This document shows positions 1 through 5,210 of a stretch of 5,210 bases of DNA, piece after piece. Positions within the stretch are counted from its first letter, which is position 1; the number at the start of each line of letters is the position of its first letter. This stretch comes from an uncultured Moraxellaceae bacterium (GTDB lineage Bacteria > Pseudomonadota > Gammaproteobacteria > Pseudomonadales > Moraxellaceae), in assembly GCA_937952925.1 (NCBI GenBank), contig CALFYA010000444.1, positions 1 to 5,210 of the forward strand. Direction: 5' to 3'. Both the position numbers and the translations under genes were made by a program. Below the pieces are notes generated by a model. That model searched no databases. It was given only the letters and a program-made list of their open reading frames with translations, and was not told the origin of the DNA.

Positions 1-67
1 CGAGCTATAACTGAATCTGGTGTTTGAGTTGAAGAGAAGCGGCGTATCTGGTTGAGATCCTAAGGCT
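1..67. other. Region downstream of brxL, no feature seen
   Basis: These 67 bases follow the brxL TAG. I find no GC-rich hairpin with a T-tract in the minus-strand direction, no start of another gene and no attachment-site-like repeat. ATCTGGT occurs twice (around 15-21 and 46-52), which is too short to mean anything. The operon terminator, if any, lies further left or is Rho-dependent. Confidence 0.4.
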
Positions 68-2107
68 CTAGTCTACCCCCAAAGCCTTAAAGACAGCATC
101 GACTGGATCAGCGTAAAAACTGGTTTGAAATTTGGTAAACAACTCAGCTGGCACAGTGGGAATATCCATTGCACTGCTCATGGGTAGGGCAATTTTTTTG
201 GCACCCGCATCAAAAGCAACTTGCAAACACTCTGCTAGGCTATCTACTGGCGTGATTGAACCACCCAAACTCATATCCCCAAGTACTACCATTTGACTCT
301 GTAGCGGCCTACCCAATAGCCCAGAAGCAAACGCGACCAAGCTCGCCAACGCCAGATGACCACATGCTCCCGTGTTTTGTAGTTCCACGGCGTGTAGATG
401 GAAATCATGTTCGGCGACCTTACTGCCGCCACATATTCTGGATGCATTCGCTTTAAAGTAATCAAATGCGATTTTTACTTGCTCTTTGGCAGCACTCGAA
501 TTCCACAGCCCCGATGTTGCTAGTTTGCCAGAGCCTTTTGTGACTTGAAGCTCCAGTCGATAGACCGCAGGCATTCCCTTACTGCTGATCCCAATCGTAT
601 GCAAAACACCCGCTTTACCTCGACCTTCAGGGATTAGCCCACCACCACCTTGCTCTTTCACTGACACAAAATGCTCTTCAAGTGAGTTGTTGTCGATATA
701 ACTGAAGTGAACATCATAAAACTCCATTCCACCAATTTTTTTCAATTGCTCTTTGATCCGACGCCGAACTTGTAGTGCATATTCAAGGCATTGGCGTACA
801 TCGTCTTTGTCGAACTGGCCATGTGGAAACAGCAGTTTTAATAGCCCCGACACCGTTTTACGCACCGCGATCACGTCACGCTGATTGAGGTTATTGCCCA
901 GCTTAAAGTATCTGTCGATGGCATCAGCAAAGCTACGCTTGCGCATTTCACGATAAAACTCAGCAAGGTAATCAACGATCAAACCATATTGGTTGGTAAA
1001 AAACTCTGGGCGCATTTTTGGAATTTCCCAGCCAGGAATGTAGGCATGGAAACGATCAAAAAAAGCTGAGTCGATCATCACATCGGGAAACGGTGCGAGT
1101 AGGTGGCTCGTTTTTACCAATGATTCAACGCTTTGATTAATATTACCAACAAACACCATAGAGGCTGATGCCTCCATTTGCTCACGACCACGTGCAAAAG
1201 AACCTGAAGCCATGTAGTCCTTCATGATCTGCACACCGTCTTTGTCTTTAAACGAAATGCCTGCCACCTCATCAAACGCCACGAGATCCCACAGTCCAAC
1301 TAGGCCTATACGACGTGAGCTCATGTTGTAAAACAGATTGGCGACAGTGGTTTGTCCACCAGAGACTAAAATGCTATTGGGTGAACACTCTTTGTAGATA
1401 TGGCTCTTGCCAGTACCACGTGGCCCAAGCTCACAGACGTTGTAGTTGTTTTCTACAAACGGAATCATCCGTGCCAGCATGTGCCACTGCACGTCTACGC
1501 TCAGTGCAGTGGGTTCCATCCCAATCGAGCGAATTAAACACTCACGCCATTGATCCGTTGTGAGCGCCGCTCGCCCTGCAAACAACTCAGCCATATTCAT
1601 ATTGGGCATCTGGATCGGTTTGAGCAGAGTCACACTAAATGGCGAGCTACTTTGCCCTTCATCATAGTAATAGCTCAGCGTGGCAATCACCCAAATACCA
1701 CCGACTAAGAGCTTTTCGTATTCTTTGACGATCGCGGCAGAAATCTCAGCGTCTTTAATGCCCAAATTGCTAAATGAAGCCTCATATTTGTCTTTACGCT
1801 CATTGAGCTTGACCGTAACGCGATCGATGACCTTATAGTTGCCTCGCTCACGCACCAAAGACTTCACCTTTTCAGCTTCGTCTGGACGAACATAATTTTC
1901 AGCCAAAACTGTCTTGACGTGATGCAGTCCTTGCTCAATCGTTTCAGGATCATCGGAGGCACAATACATCCCCAGCAAGTACTCTAGGACATACACTGGA
2001 ACGTTGGCGCCCTCTTTAATCAGTTTAGTCAGGTCTTTGCGAACCACTCGCCCTGCAAAATGTTGATTGAGCAGTTGATCAAGGGGTTGATCTTGAAACG
2101 ATTGCAT
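68..2107 (-). CDS. brxL: BREX system Lon-like AAA+ protein BrxL
   Basis: A 679-residue cytoplasmic protein, the usual BrxL length, and the last gene of the BREX operon. The N-terminus (LDQLLNQHFAGRVVRKDLTK and on through NVPVYVLEYLLG, about residues 9-46) is the characteristic BrxL start and supports the ATG at 2107. The AAA+ core has Walker A GPRGTGKS at 228-235, Walker B LVAFDE at 275-280, a sensor-1-like stretch FVGNIN at 319-324 and an arginine-finger candidate in FFDRF at 349-353. Residues about 490-679 form a Lon-protease-like domain (GRPL at 599-602, then LGGSITP at 614-620). Lon's catalytic Ser and Lys positions hold His584 and Cys627, so Ser-Lys proteolysis is unlikely. BrxL family members are known as DNA-binding AAA+ rings needed for phage restriction rather than for host methylation. 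The gene follows pglZ by 27 bases and is probably cotranscribed with it. It is not a housekeeping Lon, which has a different N-terminal domain and an intact dyad. Confidence 0.95.
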   Translation of the reverse strand: MQSFQDQPLDQLLNQHFAGRVVRKDLTKLIKEGANVPVYVLEYLLGMYCASDDPETIEQGLHHVKTVLAENYVRPDEAEKVKSLVRERGNYKVIDRVTVKLNERKDKYEASFSNLGIKDAEISAAIVKEYEKLLVGGIWVIATLSYYYDEGQSSSPFSVTLLKPIQMPNMNMAELFAGRAALTTDQWRECLIRSIGMEPTALSVDVQWHMLARMIPFVENNYNVCELGPRGTGKSHIYKECSPNSILVSGGQTTVANLFYNMSSRRIGLVGLWDLVAFDEVAGISFKDKDGVQIMKDYMASGSFARGREQMEASASMVFVGNINQSVESLVKTSHLLAPFPDVMIDSAFFDRFHAYIPGWEIPKMRPEFFTNQYGLIVDYLAEFYREMRKRSFADAIDRYFKLGNNLNQRDVIAVRKTVSGLLKLLFPHGQFDKDDVRQCLEYALQVRRRIKEQLKKIGGMEFYDVHFSYIDNNSLEEHFVSVKEQGGGGLIPEGRGKAGVLHTIGISSKGMPAVYRLELQVTKGSGKLATSGLWNSSAAKEQVKIAFDYFKANASRICGGSKVAEHDFHLHAVELQNTGACGHLALASLVAFASGLLGRPLQSQMVVLGDMSLGGSITPVDSLAECLQVAFDAGAKKIALPMSSAMDIPTVPAELFTKFQTSFYADPVDAVFKALGVD

Positions 2108-2134
2108 GGGTTTTGCGCTCTATAGGGGATGGTC
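2108..2134 (-). other. pglZ-brxL intergenic gap with weak ribosome binding site
   Basis: 27 bases between the pglZ TAA and the brxL ATG. On the minus strand the only Shine-Dalgarno-like piece is GAG about 10 bases before the ATG, which is poor and distant. The gap contains the 6-base palindrome CTATAG but no hairpin long enough to terminate transcription and no room for a full promoter. brxL translation probably depends on readthrough or coupling from pglZ. Confidence 0.5.
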
Positions 2135-4756
2135 TTAAAACAAATCGTCAGTAAACATGAGGTCAATACTGACTTTATAACGCTCGATTTCAGTGTTGAG
2201 ATCTTTGTCTTTAATCACTAAAAAGTAATCCTTTTTACGATCAAAGCCTGTACCCATCAGTGATACTCGAACCGCTTTCGCTCGCTCAGTCATTGAATCA
2301 GTCACACCATCAAATGTTATGGTTTCTTCACTCGATACTTTTTGATCTGCATCATAAATCGCAACCGTCACCGTGATTGGGACGACCAATTCACTCACCG
2401 CTTCTGTTTGCATCAGTTCGATTTTCTGGATGCGATTGACGATACGCAACGTAGATTTGGCTGAAATTACCCCAACTTTGCGTTTGGTTCGTTTTTCCGC
2501 TTTTTCACCTCGCAGCTGCTTGACTGTCAAGACAGGAACAACGATTTCTTGTGGCATCGCACCACCATGTACAAAACGCGCACCACCCACAAAGTGGAAT
2601 CGATTTGCACCTTTTGGAATCCAAAAATCGGTTGCAGAAACAGTGCCTGCGGTTGCTTGGGTGGAGCCTTTCCACGCCTCTCGTGTATCGGGTAGGTCAA
2701 ACCCTACGACGTAGCGTTTTTTATATTTGAGCGTGTTGGTGGGTTTTTCGGCAATGGCTGTGCGATCAGCATCCTCAAGACTATTTTGCTGAAATAAAAA
2801 CCCGTGATCTGCGGTGATCAACACGGTCGATGTATTGAAGTGCATCAAAATCTTGCGACTCAATTCAGTCAGATCATCAATGGCCGCTTCGACATGTTCA
2901 AAGGTATCCGATTCAGATATTCCTCCCTTGTCACTGCGGTCGTCAATAATGTTGTGATAGACATACACCAACTGCTGCTCTTTGAGGATCTCACGCCCCT
3001 CATCTCTCGACCATGATTTGACTTCTTCGGCGGTCACCGCCAAACCACCATGCGCGGAGAGGATTTTGTTGCGTGCCACCGTGCCTTTGCTCGATAGACC
3101 ATCGACAAACACATCATCGACCACCGATGGCTTGTACTCTAGGCTTTGGTGTGGCAACAAGGCTGCCATACCAAGCGTGGTATAGCTTGGCACCACGCCA
3201 AGCTGAGAGCTGAGCGTTGCTTCGCAATAGCGTTTGTCGTTGATGCGGTGACACAACTCCACGGCTGCTTCATAACGAAAAGCATCGCTGATAATGACTA
3301 CTACACGCCGTTTTTGTGGAGCAGATAATAATGGCCAAACATGTTTTTGGAAGAAATGCTGTTGGTTAGGCACATTGGGCAAGCGCCAGTCGTGCAGACG
3401 CTGTTCGGACTCCAGACGATCGCCCCAGTTTTTGGCAAGGTTGTCGAGATACCAATAGGCATAGCAGTCGCCAACCTGACGATCTAAGGGTTTTAATACT
3501 TCAACTTTAGCCCGCCGCGATGCCGCACAGTATTGGCGATAGGCGGTATCAAACCGATAGAGATCTTGCTGATAGGCTTGGTATAGCTCGGCACACGATA
3601 CAAAATGAAAGCCGCTCTGGTGCTTGGCGCGTAAATCAAACAGCTCAATTGCAGTCTGCAATGCTGTGTAAATATTTCGAAACTTTCGACGTGTGTCGTC
3701 TGCATTATGCTTGGATGCCCAATAACCATCTCGGCGCGTGGCGATCACCGCACAAAAGTGCTCTAGTTCATGCGTTGCTGCGCGTGGAATCGCATCCACC
3801 AGCTCAAGAATGATGTGTTGTTCGACGACTTCAAAAATCATTACGTCAGTCAACGCTTGCAGCTCAAAAGTGCTGATTTTTGTGCTGAGATGCACCGCCG
3901 CAGCGACTTGAGCAGAGATAACATCAAACGTTGGATAGTACCGCGCACTATCACGCCAACGCGATAAGAAGGCTATTGTCCTTGAGCCACCGGATGACCA
4001 GCGCAAGGCTTGTGCCCAATCTGGCACTGTACCCACCTGCTCACAAAAGGCAGTGATCAGCAAGCGAATCAAAAATTGGCCGAGCTTCAATGGTGGTTCG
4101 TCTGGGTGCTGCACTGGTATGGGCTGATAGCCCAGCTCGGTCTGGAGTGCATACAGTAGTGCAGGCATGAGATCATATTTTTCAAGCTCACCGAGCACCG
4201 CTGGATTGTCTTCTAGTCCGACATGCTCTTGAACACTGTGTTCAGCCAGTGCAAAGATTAAGTGCGTGAGATCGCTACTTTCCGCCTTCAACACGGTGGC
4301 AATCATCGCCAAATCAAGCGCCTGAGCATCGATATGCGGCTGAATATACCGCTGTAATGCACTGAGGCGTGCTTTGCTCGCCAAAAACTTATCTCGTTTG
4401 GCAAGATGCTCTCTTAGGCTATGTTGCTCCAATCCCAATTCATTGAAAATGATTGAGAAGCGATCTGCATAAAAGCATCTGGAATACAGCTTAATATCCA
4501 GCAGCCAGTCTTGCTCGATGTCGGGTTCGGCAAAGGGGAAATACAACAGATATTTCCCTGTTTGATCTTCGCGCTCTAGTTTGAGCTTGACCCCCAAAGC
4601 AGAGTGATGTGCCATATTGAGGATTTGCACATCGGCCAGTGATAGCAAAGACAGCTGATCCGTAAACGCTTGTTCGGCATCGTACCAAAACACCAGCCGA
4701 TGGTTTTCCTGCTCAAAGGCACGTTGTAGACCCTCTTGCAGTTGATTACGGTTCAT
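2135..4756 (-). CDS. pglZ: BREX-1 phosphatase-superfamily protein PglZ (type A)
   Basis: An 873-residue protein, within the normal range for BREX-1 PglZ. The first half (about 1-470) is helical and poorly conserved, opening with LVFWYDAEQAF at 21-31, typical of PglZ. The second half is the alkaline-phosphatase-superfamily domain. It has a first metal-ligand segment VVVIISDAFRYE (D491, R494, E496), a nucleophile loop PSYTTLGMAALLP with T526/T527, YHNIIDDRSD at 600-609, the metal-binding TADHGF with D650 and H651, and a late HGG (H730) followed by QEIVVPVL at 736-743. All expected metal and nucleophile positions are present, so the enzyme looks intact. PglZ is a core BREX protein; its biochemical role in defence is not settled, although related PglZ proteins have been reported to have phosphodiesterase or nuclease activity. 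I chose ATG at 4756 because a GGGAAGG sits 5 bases before it. A TTG at 4792 would add 12 residues and overlap the upstream gene. Confidence 0.95.
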   Translation of the reverse strand: MNRNQLQEGLQRAFEQENHRLVFWYDAEQAFTDQLSLLSLADVQILNMAHHSALGVKLKLEREDQTGKYLLYFPFAEPDIEQDWLLDIKLYSRCFYADRFSIIFNELGLEQHSLREHLAKRDKFLASKARLSALQRYIQPHIDAQALDLAMIATVLKAESSDLTHLIFALAEHSVQEHVGLEDNPAVLGELEKYDLMPALLYALQTELGYQPIPVQHPDEPPLKLGQFLIRLLITAFCEQVGTVPDWAQALRWSSGGSRTIAFLSRWRDSARYYPTFDVISAQVAAAVHLSTKISTFELQALTDVMIFEVVEQHIILELVDAIPRAATHELEHFCAVIATRRDGYWASKHNADDTRRKFRNIYTALQTAIELFDLRAKHQSGFHFVSCAELYQAYQQDLYRFDTAYRQYCAASRRAKVEVLKPLDRQVGDCYAYWYLDNLAKNWGDRLESEQRLHDWRLPNVPNQQHFFQKHVWPLLSAPQKRRVVVIISDAFRYEAAVELCHRINDKRYCEATLSSQLGVVPSYTTLGMAALLPHQSLEYKPSVVDDVFVDGLSSKGTVARNKILSAHGGLAVTAEEVKSWSRDEGREILKEQQLVYVYHNIIDDRSDKGGISESDTFEHVEAAIDDLTELSRKILMHFNTSTVLITADHGFLFQQNSLEDADRTAIAEKPTNTLKYKKRYVVGFDLPDTREAWKGSTQATAGTVSATDFWIPKGANRFHFVGGARFVHGGAMPQEIVVPVLTVKQLRGEKAEKRTKRKVGVISAKSTLRIVNRIQKIELMQTEAVSELVVPITVTVAIYDADQKVSSEETITFDGVTDSMTERAKAVRVSLMGTGFDRKKDYFLVIKDKDLNTEIERYKVSIDLMFTDDLF

Positions 4757-4758
4757 GG

Positions 4759-5210
4759 CTACCTTCCCATCGCTAAGGCCACAACGTGGCAAAGATCCGC
4801 TTTAAATTGATTAAACGATGGCATATCAATCCTTTGTATATCAACCCGTCTATCGATGATTAGATCATTGAGATCTGCTGTTCCTGCATGGCCGTCTAGA
4901 GCAATAGACAATTGAGCTTTGAGTGGGTTGGCTGCATGGTCATTGCCTGATTCATCTTCAAGCTGGGCGCAGTGCTGATATGGATTGGGCTTCACGGCGC
5001 ACAGCAACCATGCCTCAGATTTGGGCTTGGGCAACATCGGCACACCAAATTTAAAATCGGCTGCGGCAAATCCTGCCTGCATCGAGTCATATTTGTCTTG
5101 CCACTGTCCACGACCTGCCGAAGCTGTACCATCGGCGTCACGAAATAACACTGCAATGACGCAATCGTTGAGCTCAATACTTTTTTGTTGAGCAGCGGCA
5201 GCCAATGCCC
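4759..5210 (-). CDS. TOPRIM/DUF4276-like accessory protein, 5' end beyond the window
   Basis: Partial gene. The reading frame is open to the right edge, and the leftmost possible start in view (TTG at 5203-5205) is preceded by an in-frame Ala codon, so the true start lies outside. Numbering from that TTG, 148 residues are visible. A beta-strand CVIAVLF (15-21) runs into the acidic motif DADGT (D23, D25), as in the DxD of TOPRIM domains. The segment PKPKSEAWLL (59-68, with E64 and W66) resembles the conserved Glu-x-Trp-Leu-Leu motif of DUF4276-like proteins. The C-terminal part has IDMPSFNQFKADL (126-138). The first TOPRIM glutamate would be in the missing N-terminal part. The family call is by motif only; a nuclease role is inference. 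The stop lies 2 bases from the pglZ ATG, so it is part of the same operon. It is not a core BREX gene and probably an accessory defence component, perhaps with an ATPase partner further upstream. Confidence 0.6.
   Translation of the reverse strand, partial: ALAAAAQQKSIELNDCVIAVLFRDADGTASAGRGQWQDKYDSMQAGFAAADFKFGVPMLPKPKSEAWLLCAVKPNPYQHCAQLEDESGNDHAANPLKAQLSIALDGHAGTADLNDLIIDRRVDIQRIDMPSFNQFKADLCHVVALAMGR
4762..4768 (-). promoter_or_regulatory. Ribosome binding site of pglZ
   Basis: GGGAAGG on the minus strand lies 5 bases before the ATG at 4754-4756. It is within the final Gly-Arg codons of the upstream gene, so ribosomes ending that gene are placed to start pglZ (translational coupling is inferred). 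It decides the ATG over the TTG at 4792. Confidence 0.75.

Larger units (their letters stand above)
68..5210 (-). other. Distal part of a type 1 BREX defence operon
   Basis: A type A PglZ followed by BrxL in one direction defines the distal end of a type 1 BREX locus (core order brxA, brxB, brxC, pglX, pglZ, brxL). The pglX methyltransferase and brxC ATPase are expected past the right edge. An extra TOPRIM-like gene sits in the slot before pglZ, where accessory defence genes are known to be inserted in other BREX loci. The system blocks phage replication while PglX marks host DNA by adenine methylation. The recognition site cannot be predicted because PglX is not in view. Confidence 0.9.

Noticed and set aside
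68..2107. Housekeeping Lon protease (lon)
   Set aside because: The N-terminus is of BrxL type, the Ser-Lys dyad is missing and the gene sits after pglZ.
2373..2714. Plus-strand open frame of 113 codons within pglZ
   Set aside because: Antisense to the PglZ phosphatase domain; composition (rich in T, S, P, R) is typical of a shadow frame.
3493..3729. Minus-strand 78-codon frame inside pglZ
   Set aside because: Same strand but out of frame with an intact PglZ frame; no sign of a nested gene or programmed frameshift.
3520..3813. Plus-strand open frame of 97 codons within pglZ
   Set aside because: It lies wholly antisense to a well-conserved PglZ coding sequence, has no recognisable motif and no convincing ribosome binding site.
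4992..5177. Minus-strand 61-codon frame overlapping the TOPRIM-like gene
   Set aside because: The other frame carries the DADGT and EAWLL motifs, so this one is a shadow; the proline/cysteine-rich product has no recognisable features.
5203..5205. TTG as the true start of the TOPRIM-like gene
   Set aside because: The frame stays open past it to the window edge, and a TOPRIM domain needs an upstream strand and glutamate that would be missing. It is more likely an internal Leu codon.
4759..5210. PARIS effector AriB (DUF4435)
   Set aside because: The position in the locus fits, but the PKPKSEAWLL motif and the short C-terminal part after it look more like DUF4276. With the N-terminus missing I do not assign AriB.

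Overview
The window carries the 3' (distal) part of a BREX phage-defence operon of the type 1 kind. All genes read on the minus strand, so transcription runs from the right edge to the left. In transcription order they are: the 3' part of a small TOPRIM-like gene (4759 to the right edge), pglZ (2135-4756) and brxL (68-2107). PglZ is an alkaline-phosphatase-superfamily protein and BrxL is an AAA+ ATPase with a Lon-like C-terminal domain. The pair pglZ-brxL at the end of an operon is the classical tail of type 1 BREX. The other core genes (brxA, brxB, brxC, pglX) would be expected beyond the right edge and are not visible here.

The genes are tightly packed. Two bases separate the TOPRIM-like stop from the pglZ ATG, with a good Shine-Dalgarno sequence inside the last codons of the upstream gene. 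27 bases separate pglZ from brxL. No internal promoter or terminator is evident, so the three genes probably share one transcript. The 67 bases left of brxL hold no gene or clear terminator hairpin.

The least expected item is the small gene directly upstream of pglZ. It is not a core BREX gene. It shows a DADGT acidic motif and a later PKPKSEAWLL motif, which together look like a TOPRIM/DUF4276-type nuclease-like protein. Such proteins are often partnered with an OLD/ABC-type ATPase, and BREX loci are known to carry accessory defence genes (for example the PARIS pair) in this slot between pglX and pglZ. Its N-terminus and its partner lie outside the window.

The second point of interest is in BrxL. 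The ATPase motifs are intact, but the Lon-like domain has His584 and Cys627 where Lon protease has its catalytic Ser and Lys, so a classical Ser-Lys protease activity is unlikely.

The organism is most likely a gammaproteobacterium of middling GC content (by eye a little under 50%). This rests on the style of the BREX proteins and is weak; the species cannot be told. BREX clusters are commonly carried on islands or integrative elements, but no mobility gene or attachment site is seen in the window.
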